From Peptococcaceae bacterium (lineage in GTDB: Bacteria > Bacillota > Desulfitobacteriia > Desulfitobacteriales > Syntrophobotulaceae), in contig JAAYUV010000114.1 in NCBI GenBank assembly GCA_012517475.1, positions 1-64,000 of the forward strand: a stretch of DNA of 64,000 bases. Direction: 5' to 3'. This document shows, piece by piece, positions 1 through 7,587 of this stretch; within the stretch, counting starts at the first letter, position 1, and the number at the start of each line of letters is the position of its first letter. Both the position numbers and the translations under genes were made by a program. The notes beneath the pieces were generated by a model, which saw only the letters and a program-made list of their open reading frames with translations, searched no databases and was not told the DNA's origin.

Positions 1-12
1 AATGATAATAAT

Positions 13-140
13 ACCCCTTTAGGGGTGGCTTGAAAAAATGTGCGGCTGGAAGACCTTTCAGCGAGCCTTGAGGCTCTGCCAAGTAAAATGCCCTTATAGG
101 GCTAGAGCAAACCACCCGCTAAGCGGGTGGTGCTGATTTT
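13..140 (+). mobile_element. Chain of four hairpins, possible IS200/IS605 right end or guide-RNA scaffold
   Basis: Four compact inverted repeats follow one another: ACCCC/GGGGT (13-26), GAGCC/GGCTC (63-76), GCCCT/AGGGC (90-102) and a perfect ACCACCCGCT/AGCGGGTGGT arm pair (111-131) followed by a short T-run. A GC-rich terminal palindrome preceded by small stems resembles right ends of IS200/IS605 or IS1341 elements, where the same segment forms the guide RNA of TnpB. No tnpA or tnpB lies inside the window; any such gene would have to be to the left. The final hairpin could equally be an ordinary terminator of an upstream gene. The family assignment is a resemblance, not a match. Confidence 0.4.
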
Positions 141-383
141 CCTTAAAAGAATAGATAAATAGTGGAAAATGGTACACAATAAGGTTATTATCTTTTTAAG
201 ACTTTGTAATCACTCAAACATAAAGAAAATTAAATTTTTTTAAGAGAAGTTCAGTATTAAGCTAGTTTCAACATAGAAGGCGTTACTAAACTCCCGTAAG
301 CAGATAGTAGCGTCTTTATTTTTTTGTTTAAATACATCTGAAGAATTGGATGGTAAAATTCATTATAATTGGTTGTTTATTAA

Positions 384-428
384 TGATATAATTTTGAATA
401 CAATAATATTGGATTGATCCAAAAGGAG
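384..428 (+). promoter_or_regulatory. Extended -10 promoter, palindrome and RBS before the MocR gene
   Basis: An extended -10 (TG at 384-385, TATAAT at 387-392) lies 45 bp before the GTG start. Between them the palindrome TTGGAT-TG-ATCCAA (409-422) abuts the AAAGGAG ribosome site (422-428). A palindrome placed between promoter and RBS is a plausible autoregulatory operator; this is inferred from position only. Confidence 0.45.
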
Positions 429-436
429 AAATTGGC

Positions 437-1954
437 GTGAAAATAATACTGGATAGGGAGACTAATAAACCTTTATATTTTCAAATCTTTGAACAAATAC
501 GCCGGCAAATCCTATCCGGCGAGCTTTTACCCGGATATCTCCTGCCGCCGGAAAGGAAACTGGCTGAAAGTCTGGACGTGAATAGAACAACCGTATTAAA
601 CGCTTACCGGGAATTAAAAGCTGAAGGTTTGGTAGGATCCCAGGTAGGCAAGGGGACAATTGTTCTTTCTTATCCCGATCAGGAAATCAAGCCGGATTAC
701 ATTCTTATGCAGGAACCTACGTGGAATCAGCTATTCAGCCAATACTCCAATAAATTTGATTCTTATCTTGTAAAGGACTTGCTTACTTTGGCAAACAGAA
801 AAGATGTTATTTCTTTTGCCACCGGAATTGCTTCCCCTGAAACCGGTCCGATTCAAGTGCTCCGTGGAATTGAGCAGGAATTGGTTGAAAAGAAGAACTA
901 CAGGGCTTTGCTTCATACCCCGACGGAAGGCTTTACCTCTTTGCGGGAAGCCATATGCAACGTAATGCATAAAAGAGGCGTATATTGCGATTTTGAGGAA
1001 GTCATGCTCCTGTCAGGCTCTCAACAGGGAATTGATTTGGCTGCACGGGTTATTCTTGATCCCGGAGATATTGTTGTCGTAGAAGATCCTTCTTTTTTCC
1101 CGGCCATCCAAGCTTTTAAAACGATCGGGGCAAGGGTCATGGGCGTTCCGGTTGATGATCAAGGGATGAGGATAGATCTCCTTGAACAGCTCCTTCAAAG
1201 ATATAGACCCAAGCTGATCTATACTGTCCCAACCTATCAGAATCCTACCGGAACCGAAATGGCCTTGGAAAGAAGAAAAAAGCTCATCGAACTTGCTTAC
1301 CGTTACAAAGTCCTCATCCTGGAGGATGATGCATACGGCGATCTTTGCTATGATGGTTATCCGCTCCCGCTGCTGAAATCCATGGATAATGAAGGTTATG
1401 TCATCTACCTGAGTACTTTTTCCAAGAGTGTTTATCCGGGCTTGCGGTTAGGCTGGATGACTGCCCATAAAAAAGTGGTCAAAAGGTGTTCGGCTGTTAA
1501 ACAAATTAATGATTTGCATTCCAATAGTCTTTCCCAGTGGATTATCGAAAGGTTCATTGTAAGCGGAGAATATGAGGCGCATATTTCTAAAGTGATAGAC
1601 GAATACCGGTTGAGAAGAAATGCTATGTACGATGCGCTCATGCAATTTGCTCCTGCCGGTATGAGCTGGAACTCACCCAGAGGCGGATATTATATCTGGT
1701 GCAAACTTCCTGAGCATGTGCACGCTTCCAGGCTCATGGTCAAAGCTGCGGAATATAAGATTGTTTTTGTACCGGGAATGCCCTTTTTCACTTCAGACCA
1801 GGGAGAAAATTATATTCGCTTAAATTTCACCTATGCACCCCTCCAAGATATCCGGGAAGGTGTCAAACGGCTGTGCCAGGCGGTTAACGATTTGGTGAAA
1901 GGTTCCGGCAGGGAGGAAAGGGATAAGGAATTGGAAATCATTCCTATCGTTTAA
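437..1954 (+). CDS. MocR/PdxR-type GntR-family regulator with aminotransferase domain
   Basis: A 505-aa fusion of an N-terminal GntR winged helix (about residues 10-75) and a class I PLP aminotransferase domain (about 120-490). The PLP lysine is K330 in a STFSK motif, and the NPTG and EDDAY motifs that bind the cofactor are present. MocR proteins use the aminotransferase fold to sense PLP or an amino acid and regulate adjacent metabolic genes. The GTG start at 437 is chosen because AAAGGAG sits 8 nt upstream. The next gene, an aminotransferase, follows after 21 bp on the same strand and is the likely target or partner. The regulated pathway cannot be told from sequence. Confidence 0.85.
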   Translation: MKIILDRETNKPLYFQIFEQIRRQILSGELLPGYLLPPERKLAESLDVNRTTVLNAYRELKAEGLVGSQVGKGTIVLSYPDQEIKPDYILMQEPTWNQLFSQYSNKFDSYLVKDLLTLANRKDVISFATGIASPETGPIQVLRGIEQELVEKKNYRALLHTPTEGFTSLREAICNVMHKRGVYCDFEEVMLLSGSQQGIDLAARVILDPGDIVVVEDPSFFPAIQAFKTIGARVMGVPVDDQGMRIDLLEQLLQRYRPKLIYTVPTYQNPTGTEMALERRKKLIELAYRYKVLILEDDAYGDLCYDGYPLPLLKSMDNEGYVIYLSTFSKSVYPGLRLGWMTAHKKVVKRCSAVKQINDLHSNSLSQWIIERFIVSGEYEAHISKVIDEYRLRRNAMYDALMQFAPAGMSWNSPRGGYYIWCKLPEHVHASRLMVKAAEYKIVFVPGMPFFTSDQGENYIRLNFTYAPLQDIREGVKRLCQAVNDLVKGSGREERDKELEIIPIV

Positions 1955-1975
1955 AAACAAATTGAAGGTGATTGT

Positions 1976-3160
1976 ATGGAATTTAATTTTGCCAACAGGA
2001 TTTCTTATTTAACGGCTTCAGAAATCAGAGAAATCTTAAAGATTACCGAACAACGGGAAATTATATCTTTTGCAGGCGGTTTACCCGCACCTGAGCTTTT
2101 CCCGGTTGAGGAAATAAAAAAAGTAAGTCAGATTGTTTTGGAAGAGGAAGGTACAAAGGTTTTGCAATATTCAACTACTGAAGGCTACCTGCCTTTAAGG
2201 GAGTGGATTGCAGACAGGATGAACTCCAGACTGGGGACAAAACTGCTGCCCGACCACATCATTTTAACCCACGGCTCTCAACAGGGACTCGATCTTTCAG
2301 GAAAGGTGTTCCTGGACGAAGGGGATATTGTCTTATGTGAAAGTCCTACGTATCTTGCTGCGATTAGTGCTTTTAAGGCTTATGGCTGCAGGTTCCTGGA
2401 AGTACCGACTGATGATGACGGCATGCTTCCTGATGAATTGGAATATATCCTTGAAAATACCCCCCGCGTGAAAATGATTTATGTTATTCCGGATTTTCAA
2501 AACCCGACCGGCCGGACCTGGAGCCTGGATAGAAGGAAAAAGCTCGTTGATCTTGCTATGAAACACAAAGTAATGGTTATAGAAGATAATCCTTATGGAG
2601 AACTCCGGTTTGAGGGAGAAACTCTGCCTTCATTCCAATCGTTTGATCAAACCGGGTGCGTAGTTTTCCTGGGGACATTCTCTAAAATATTTTGTCCGGG
2701 ATACCGGATCGGTTGGGTTGCCGGCGATCCGAGAGTGATTGAGAAATATGCCATTGTGAAACAAGCAACCGATTTGCAGTGTAATACCCTGGCCCAAAGA
2801 GAAATAGCCAAATTTCTCGAAATGTATAATATTGAAGACCATATTGATAAAATACGAGAAGTATACAGGAAACGCCGGGATCTGACCGTTCACACCATGG
2901 AATCCGAATTTCCGGCAGGGGTTACTTTTACCAGGCCTCAGGGAGGACTGTTTTCCTGGGTTGAGCTGCCCGCTCAAGTCAATGCCAGAGATGTACTGGA
3001 AAGAAGTCTGGAAAGAAATGTTGCCTTTGTTCCGGGCGGTCCCTTTTTCCCAAACGGCAGCAACGAAAACACGCTGAGAATTAACTTTTCCAATATGCCC
3101 GAGGACAGAATTGTAATCGGACTTCACTCTCTGGCAGAAGTATTGCGCGAATTTATCTAA
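1976..3160 (+). CDS. PLP-dependent class I aminotransferase (2-aminoadipate/aromatic type)
   Basis: A 394-aa stand-alone fold-type I aminotransferase of the LysN/AroH-like subgroup. The Schiff-base lysine is K237 (GTFSK), the NPTG motif is near 177, D204 (IEDNPYG) should contact the PLP ring nitrogen, and the substrate-carboxylate arginine lies in a TLRINFS motif near the C-terminus. It transaminates an amino acid with 2-oxoglutarate or a similar keto acid in the cytoplasm. It resembles the catalytic half of the MocR protein before it, so the pair may have arisen by duplication plus gain of a DNA-binding domain. It is translated from an AAGGTG site 5 nt before ATG. Substrate unknown. Confidence 0.85.
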   Translation: MEFNFANRISYLTASEIREILKITEQREIISFAGGLPAPELFPVEEIKKVSQIVLEEEGTKVLQYSTTEGYLPLREWIADRMNSRLGTKLLPDHIILTHGSQQGLDLSGKVFLDEGDIVLCESPTYLAAISAFKAYGCRFLEVPTDDDGMLPDELEYILENTPRVKMIYVIPDFQNPTGRTWSLDRRKKLVDLAMKHKVMVIEDNPYGELRFEGETLPSFQSFDQTGCVVFLGTFSKIFCPGYRIGWVAGDPRVIEKYAIVKQATDLQCNTLAQREIAKFLEMYNIEDHIDKIREVYRKRRDLTVHTMESEFPAGVTFTRPQGGLFSWVELPAQVNARDVLERSLERNVAFVPGGPFFPNGSNENTLRINFSNMPEDRIVIGLHSLAEVLREFI

Positions 3161-3190
3161 AATTTTTAAGTTATCATATTAACCATGATG

Positions 3191-3238
3191 AAACTGTTCC
3201 GAAAATTTTTGAATTTTTCAGGGCAGTTTTTTTATTTA
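3191..3238 (+). terminator. Intrinsic terminator after the aminotransferase
   Basis: An imperfect stem of AAACTGTTCCGAAAA against TTTTTCAGGGCAGTT is followed by a run of seven T. It ends the MocR/aminotransferase unit. The rest of the 314-bp gap holds the promoter of the next gene. Confidence 0.6.
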
Positions 3239-3357
3239 ATGATTCAAGTATTGTATTATGAAATTTTTTTCTTCTTTTGTTATAACATTGTTATGAAATA
3301 TAATATTTTGACTTCTAAACTATAACACTATTTGCCAAATGTGGCTTTATGTTCAGA

Positions 3358-3387
3358 TTGACGCTCCAATTATGCTCATGCTATCAT
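3358..3387 (+). promoter_or_regulatory. Candidate sigma-A promoter of the TasA-like genes
   Basis: TTGACG (3358-3363), an 18-bp spacer and TATCAT (3382-3387) lie about 88 bp before the first TasA-like gene. A second candidate, TTGTTA with a 16-bp spacer and TATAAT (3299-3304), lies further upstream. Either could drive the locus. Confidence 0.4.
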
Positions 3388-3474
3388 GACAGCGAATTCA
3401 TTATTGCTTTTTTCTTTAAATAATTCGGTAATAAATTCACATTTTTTTGGTATTTTCTAAGACAGAGGTGATTT

Positions 3475-4440
3475 ATGAAGAGAATAGTTTTTTTGTTATT
3501 TCTATTATTAATCATAGTGAGTTCTATTACCGCGGGTACGCTTGCCATGTACACTGTTTCCATAGACACCCTGGCTGAAGGCAGTACCGTTGCAAAAGAA
3601 TTTATATTTACCGGTGAGGGAACCGATTCTTTTCAGCAGGGAATAAAAATCGCGCCATCCGAAACCGTAGACTGGCAATTCAAAATAAAAAATTACAAAA
3701 ACCAGGTTATAACCGAAACCGATTTATACTATAAGCTTACGTTTCAGGTGTCTGCTTCTGCAGGCAAGCAGGCAATCTCGCCATTAACTGTCAGCGTTAA
3801 GGATCTCAACGGGAATGTCCTCAACAGAGTCACAGGAACGGGTACGTTTGACATCCTTGGAACTTTTCCGCTTTCGTCCGTCGGACAGGAAAAAGACTTT
3901 ATGGTTGAAATACAATGGCCGGACAGCGGAAACTCCGATATCAACTACGCCGGCAATCGTTTCGGAACCACGATCAACGTCGCTGCTATCGCCTCACAAG
4001 TCCCTCTTAGCGGTTCCGGCTCGGGCAATCCTCCACAGCAAAAGCCCGTCAGCGTAAAGTATGAAACAACAGCTCCGTGGCAAAACGGGCAAGGCAACAA
4101 TTACCAGTATGCGTATAAAATCACGATTACCAACAATTCCAGCGAACCGATCAATAATTGGAACATTGCTCTTTCACTGCAAAATGATAAGCTGACGGAC
4201 GTTTGGAGCAACGCCAAACTCGTTTCTTATACTCCGCCGGGAAATTATTTATTTATTAATCCCGGTTATAACAATCAGTCCACTGACAATATTCTGCCTG
4301 GGGAGAGCGTATCATTCGGGGGGCCTGCTAAGGGAAGGGGAACCGAAGCTATACAAAATGTCAGTGTAGGAGGAAGCAACACAAATTCTATTACCAATGT
4401 GGATTTAACCTGTGAATTTGGCAAGGCATCACTGAACTGA
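3475..4440 (+). CDS. TasA/camelysin-like secreted protein with C-terminal CBM2-like domain
   Basis: 321 aa. Residues 1-26 form a SipW-dependent type leader: a short basic start, a hydrophobic core, then GTLAMYT. Residues about 27-175 match the mature part of the 176-aa paralogue encoded at 4726. A Gly/Ser/Pro linker (178-191) leads to a domain (191-285) with the beta-sandwich pattern of CBM2 cellulose-binding modules: W202, NNW (227-229), VW (243-244) and a final PGESVSFGG. The inferred role is a fibre-forming or fibre-associated matrix protein that also binds polysaccharide. A SipW-type peptidase encoded 2.6 kb downstream is the natural processing enzyme. The start follows AGAGGTG. The CBM2 call is by pattern only. 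Confidence 0.75.
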   Translation: MKRIVFLLFLLLIIVSSITAGTLAMYTVSIDTLAEGSTVAKEFIFTGEGTDSFQQGIKIAPSETVDWQFKIKNYKNQVITETDLYYKLTFQVSASAGKQAISPLTVSVKDLNGNVLNRVTGTGTFDILGTFPLSSVGQEKDFMVEIQWPDSGNSDINYAGNRFGTTINVAAIASQVPLSGSGSGNPPQQKPVSVKYETTAPWQNGQGNNYQYAYKITITNNSSEPINNWNIALSLQNDKLTDVWSNAKLVSYTPPGNYLFINPGYNNQSTDNILPGESVSFGGPAKGRGTEAIQNVSVGGSNTNSITNVDLTCEFGKASLN

Positions 4441-4498
4441 CTGTCATGATTATCAGGTTCATCGGTATAAGAATAGTTTCAGGCTGGAGGGGGGCAAG

Positions 4499-4630
4499 AT
4501 GAAAGCTAAAATATTACTCATATTCTTTTTATGCACTGCTGTTTTTGTATCCTTAGCTGTTGGAAGCCTTTCCAGCTATACAACCGTTTCCGGTTTCAGC
4601 GTAAGCATTACCCCGGATACCAAAAAGTAG
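4499..4630 (+). CDS. 43-aa micropeptide with SipW-type leader
   Basis: A short ORF of 43 residues with a strong GGAGG site (4486-4490) just upstream. It has a lysine-containing start, a hydrophobic core (residues 5-21) and a GSLSSYTT motif that parallels the GTLAMYT cleavage region of the two flanking TasA-like proteins. If cut at the equivalent point, it would leave a mature peptide of about 17 residues ending in two lysines. It lies between two genes with the same leader type, so it is probably co-transcribed and handled by the same SipW-type peptidase. No homologue is recognised. It could instead be the remnant of a third TasA-like gene, since the leader is intact but no globular domain follows. 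Confidence 0.6.
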   Translation: MKAKILLIFFLCTAVFVSLAVGSLSSYTTVSGFSVSITPDTKK

Positions 4631-4725
4631 ATATTAATTTGATCCATTACAGAAACGATTTGAGGATTCGTACTTGAGATAAGCAAATCTAAGAAAATCA
4701 TTAACTAACGTGGGGGTAAAATTGA

Positions 4726-5256
4726 ATGAAAAAAATATTAGTTCTTATTGCTCTGGTTCTGATTTTATCTACATCCGTTATTGCCGGAACCCTGGCTATG
4801 TATACGACCAAGATTGATAACCTCGCTGAGGGCAGTGCGATTGCAAAAGAATTCATCCTCTTAAAGGGCGGCACCGATACATTTACCAAGAATGTTAAAA
4901 TTGCCCCGGGCGAAACGGTAAACTGGCAGTTTAGTGTAAAAAACTATAACGGCACAGTTGTAAGCGAAACTGCCATGGACCTGAATTGCAGTATCAATGT
5001 AACAGCGACAGACGGTAAAAGCGCGATTGCCCCGCTTGTGGTCACCGTTAAGAATTCTGCCGGTACAACGGTAGGAACTGTTACAACGAGCGGCCAAATT
5101 CAATTTGCCGACGAATTTGCGCTGAATGCCAGCGGTCAGGAGAAAACATATACCGTATCTGTCAACTGGCCGGGCAACGGCACCAACGACGCCAGTTATG
5201 CAGGCGCCAATTACGGGACCGATGTCAAGGTATCGGTAACCGGTACGCAGAAATAA
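4726..5256 (+). CDS. TasA/camelysin-like secreted protein, SipW-dependent leader
   Basis: 176 aa. The leader (residues 1-26, ending in GTLAMYT) and the whole mature region parallel residues 1-175 of the CBM-bearing paralogue at 3475. Shared segments include NLAEGS, VAKEF-like, APGETV.WQF and a C-terminal NYGT.V.V strand. The mature domain is beta-rich with few charged clusters, as in TasA and camelysin, which build biofilm fibres or sit on the cell surface. It lacks the CBM domain, so it is the natural candidate for the main fibre subunit, with the longer protein as a minor, glycan-binding one; that is an inference. A strong terminator follows 25 bp later. Confidence 0.75.
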   Translation: MKKILVLIALVLILSTSVIAGTLAMYTTKIDNLAEGSAIAKEFILLKGGTDTFTKNVKIAPGETVNWQFSVKNYNGTVVSETAMDLNCSINVTATDGKSAIAPLVVTVKNSAGTTVGTVTTSGQIQFADEFALNASGQEKTYTVSVNWPGNGTNDASYAGANYGTDVKVSVTGTQK

Positions 5257-5281
5257 ATCATAAATACCATTGCTCAACCAG

Positions 5282-5316
5282 AAGGGGTTTGATCTGCAGC
5301 GATCAAGCCCTTTTTT
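5282..5316 (+). terminator. Strong intrinsic terminator of the TasA-like genes
   Basis: AAGGGGTTTGATC pairs with GATCAAGCCCTT around a 6-nt loop and is followed by TTTTTT. It closes the transcript carrying the three SipW-leader genes. Confidence 0.85.
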
Positions 5317-5540
5317 GGTTTATATATTTTTCTTATTTCTAAGTAATTTATTGTCTATTAGCAAAAATACATTGGATTTTCATTTCCTGCATTACCTGCG
5401 TGTTCTTTTACAGTTGATATTTATTTTTTATCACGAATACCTTGATCATTTTCCAGTAACCGTACTCAGGATGTCTGGAGTAAATTTCATCAATAGGCCT
5501 TTTAATATCCAGTTCTTCCTGGTTAATTAGGACACGCTTA

Positions 5541-5615
5541 TAATAAGGCTCGTCTTATTAGCCATTAAAAACACGTCAATACGGTCAGTCTTCAATAAAC
5601 CGTGTTTACGTGTTT
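5541..5615. other. Two adjacent inverted repeats in an otherwise empty gap
   Basis: TAATAAG/CTTATTA (5541-5560) is followed by a two-step stem, AAACACGT/ACGTGTTT with inner ACGGT/ACCGT (5569-5615). There is no clear U-run on the plus strand. They may be a second terminator or an operator for the gene at 5695. Nothing else is seen in 5317-5694. Confidence 0.35.
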
Positions 5616-5694
5616 CTTAGTATTTAGCCACCATATTTTATTCAAAATATGGTATATAATTACTATAAGAGAAGATGTTATGAGAGGTATTGAT

Positions 5695-6237
5695 ATGCAA
5701 AAAGAAAGAGTCCAAATGGAATCAGGGGAGGATTTACTTTCAATTAAGATATTCTCCAGAAAGAGTTTATTGCGATCAGTATTTCTTTATTTTTCTTTAG
5801 GACTTTGTATTTTTTTTATAATTTTTTCTTTTAATGCCTTTCAGATATATTCTTTGCCTCAAGTCTTATTAATTTTTTTACTCATTATACTTGCTCTTTG
5901 CGGGCTAAAAATATTAGATATGATAAAATGGAACATTAATGGGAAGGAAGTAATAACACTTTCTTCTGAAAAATTGAAAATCGAGAAAAGGTCACTAATA
6001 CGCAATAATAAGGAGTATTTATTAGAGCAAATAAAGAATATAAGAATCGAGCCGGAAAGTGATTCTGTTCTTCGATGGTATACAACTGGAGAATTTGTTA
6101 CATTTGTTACCGCAATATTAACTGCACCGGAAGGCTTAATAAAATTTGATTATGGAAGAAAGACAATAAGATTTGCATATGACATTAGAGAAGATGAGGC
6201 ATTAAAAATTATAGAAGAAATCAAAAAACGAATTTGA
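5695..6237 (+). CDS. Membrane-anchored hypothetical protein with two TM helices and a PH-like C-terminal region
   Basis: 180 aa from the ATG at 5695, which has GAGAGG 7 nt upstream; an in-frame ATG at 5602 would add 31 residues without an RBS and is rejected. Two hydrophobic helices (about 28-50 and 54-75) form a hairpin. They are followed by a soluble beta-rich region with alternating charged strands (NGKEVITLSSEKLKIEKR and later), ending in an acidic-basic helix. This order resembles small bacterial PH-like membrane proteins of unknown function. The gene is more AT-rich than its neighbours and stands alone between hairpins, so it may have been acquired separately. No function is assigned. 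Confidence 0.6.
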   Translation: MQKERVQMESGEDLLSIKIFSRKSLLRSVFLYFSLGLCIFFIIFSFNAFQIYSLPQVLLIFLLIILALCGLKILDMIKWNINGKEVITLSSEKLKIEKRSLIRNNKEYLLEQIKNIRIEPESDSVLRWYTTGEFVTFVTAILTAPEGLIKFDYGRKTIRFAYDIREDEALKIIEEIKKRI

Positions 6238-6313
6238 TTACCATCTCTTGCTATTAATTTGTTTTGAGTAAATATTTCGCTACCATTCTTCCATCTTTTT
6301 TTCTAAAGGAGTC

Positions 6314-6618
6314 ATGTATATTGTGGGAAACGTTATTGCGTATGATTTTTGGCCGTTAGGGATTATTGTTGAAATTAATGTTATGTATACGGTATAGAAT
6401 TTTAGAATAATATCAAGAGAGGAAGATAAATTAATGAATATAGCCAATGTTGAAAAGGGTTTCATTTGCACTTTGAGGAATCTGATTCTGGCCATAAAAT
6501 CTTTGATGTTTTTCACTTAATAAGAAGGAATGTAGGAGCAATTATAAAATCTAATCCTTATTGGTGGGGTAATAATGTACCAAGTAATGAACTGTATAAC
6601 CAGAATTTATGCGGTTAA
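6314..6618 (+). pseudogene. Probable remnant of a small decayed gene
   Basis: An AAAGGAG site precedes an ATG at 6314 that opens a 27-codon frame (starting MYIVGNVIAYDFWPLG). A second frame from 6434 (MNIANVEKGF) and a third from 6457 to the stop at 6618 (containing SGHKIFDVFHLIRR and PYWWGNN) read like successive pieces of one protein in shifted frames. The family is not recognised. Codon-like composition and a good RBS suggest a former gene, but the region could be non-coding. It lies inside a 777-bp gap with no intact gene. Confidence 0.3.
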
Positions 6619-6673
6619 GACAATCCCACAAAAGTCCGGAAATAAAGCTCGCTTGTATATTTTTATTTCATCT

Positions 6674-6700
6674 AAGGCCTCAACAAGGGGCCTTTTCTTT
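6674..6700 (+). terminator. Intrinsic terminator
   Basis: AAGGCC (6674-6679) pairs with GGCCTT (6689-6694) and is followed by TTCTTT. It probably ended the transcript of the decayed gene just upstream. Confidence 0.5.
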
Positions 6701-6789
6701 ATGAAAGGTTTCCTAGCCTATCTTGAAATCCGCTATTATCAAGGCTTTGCAAAAAGGTTCCAAATTCAGAAAATTCATTGGACCGGTTA

Positions 6790-6838
6790 GAGGGTGGTTT
6801 TTGGAAAAGTGGCTTAAATAAGCCAAAAAACCGCCCTC
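6790..6838. repeat. Long nested inverted repeat
   Basis: GAGGGTGGTTTTTGG pairs with CCAAAAAACCGCCCTC, and the enclosed GGCTTA/TAAGCC forms its own stem. At 49 bp it is too long for a simple terminator. It lies in the gene-free stretch before the signal peptidase gene and could be a MITE fragment, operator or bidirectional terminator. Confidence 0.45.
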
Positions 6839-7014
6839 ATATTTGTCCTGTAGGCTCCAAAATATTTTTGGGAAGGGGACAGTAGCCAAAAAGAAAAATG
6901 AGGCCCTTATAAGGTCAATAAAAAACTTAGCCAAATCTTACTTTTCGTTATCTGATTTTTTATCTTAACTAAGGACATAATATGAACAGAATCCATACAT
7001 AGGGGTCAGAGTGA

Positions 7015-7587
7015 ATGCCGTTAGCCAAGTATACTACTCAGGAACAAATTGATGAAATGCGCCGGGAAATACAGCGGGAGAAAGAAAAGTTTTTGAAGCA
7101 TTCCAAAAATCCCGGCAGCAGAAACTGGACAAGGCCCAAAGCAAAGCCAAAGCAAATTGGAAAAGTGGCAATAAAGATAACCGGATGGATGATCTTTATT
7201 GCCATTGTTGGACTGCTGGCATCGGCCATTGTCTCCATTAATATCGCGAAGAGCAGGGGAGAAGTCCCCAATTTTTTGGGTTTACAGGTTTTTTCCGTTG
7301 AATCGGGCAGTATGGAACCTACCTTAAATACAGGATCTATGATTATAAGCCGGATGCCAAAAGACCCTCAACGCCTTAAAGTAAATCAGATCGTAACTTT
7401 CAGGACATTATCCGGGTTAATTGTTACCCATCGGATTATTGAAGTCGTCACCACTTCAGACGGGGGAATCGCTTACCGAACAAAAGGGGATAATCCGATC
7501 AATTCACCAGACCAGGAATTGCTCTCTCCGGATCGGATTATCGGTGTTTTTATCGCAAAAATACCGTTTACCTCACATCAAACTTAG
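7015..7587 (+). CDS. sipW: SipW-type (ER-type) signal peptidase I
   Basis: 190 aa. A 50-residue, highly charged cytoplasmic extension (helical, rich in E, K and R) precedes one TM helix (about 55-78). The extracytoplasmic catalytic domain follows: nucleophile S99 in SGSMEP, H139 in VTHRII (the ER-type His in place of Lys), and D159 in TKGDN. SipW peptidases process TasA-like matrix proteins, and three leaders of that type are encoded at 3475-5256. Two oddities stand out. The N-terminal extension is not usual for SipW. The C-terminus stops at AKIPFTSHQT, where family members normally continue into a second TM helix; the stop codon lies in the left arm of the inverted repeat at 7584. It should still be catalytically complete. 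Confidence 0.85.
   Translation: MPLAKYTTQEQIDEMRREIQREKEKFLKHSKNPGSRNWTRPKAKPKQIGKVAIKITGWMIFIAIVGLLASAIVSINIAKSRGEVPNFLGLQVFSVESGSMEPTLNTGSMIISRMPKDPQRLKVNQIVTFRTLSGLIVTHRIIEVVTTSDGGIAYRTKGDNPINSPDQELLSPDRIIGVFIAKIPFTSHQT

Noticed and set aside
2630-3127. 165-codon open frame on the minus strand
   Set aside because: It lies wholly inside the aminotransferase gene, has no RBS, and its translation matches no protein pattern; it is a shadow frame.
4861-5277. 138-codon open frame on the minus strand
   Set aside because: It overlaps the TasA-like gene in antisense, and the terminator and leader evidence favour the plus strand gene.
5270-5530. 86-codon open frame on the plus strand
   Set aside because: It begins over the terminator of the TasA-like genes, has no RBS and looks like translated AT-rich spacer.
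6575-6934. Short frames on both strands in the gap before sipW
   Set aside because: They cross a terminator and a long inverted repeat and have no protein-like pattern.
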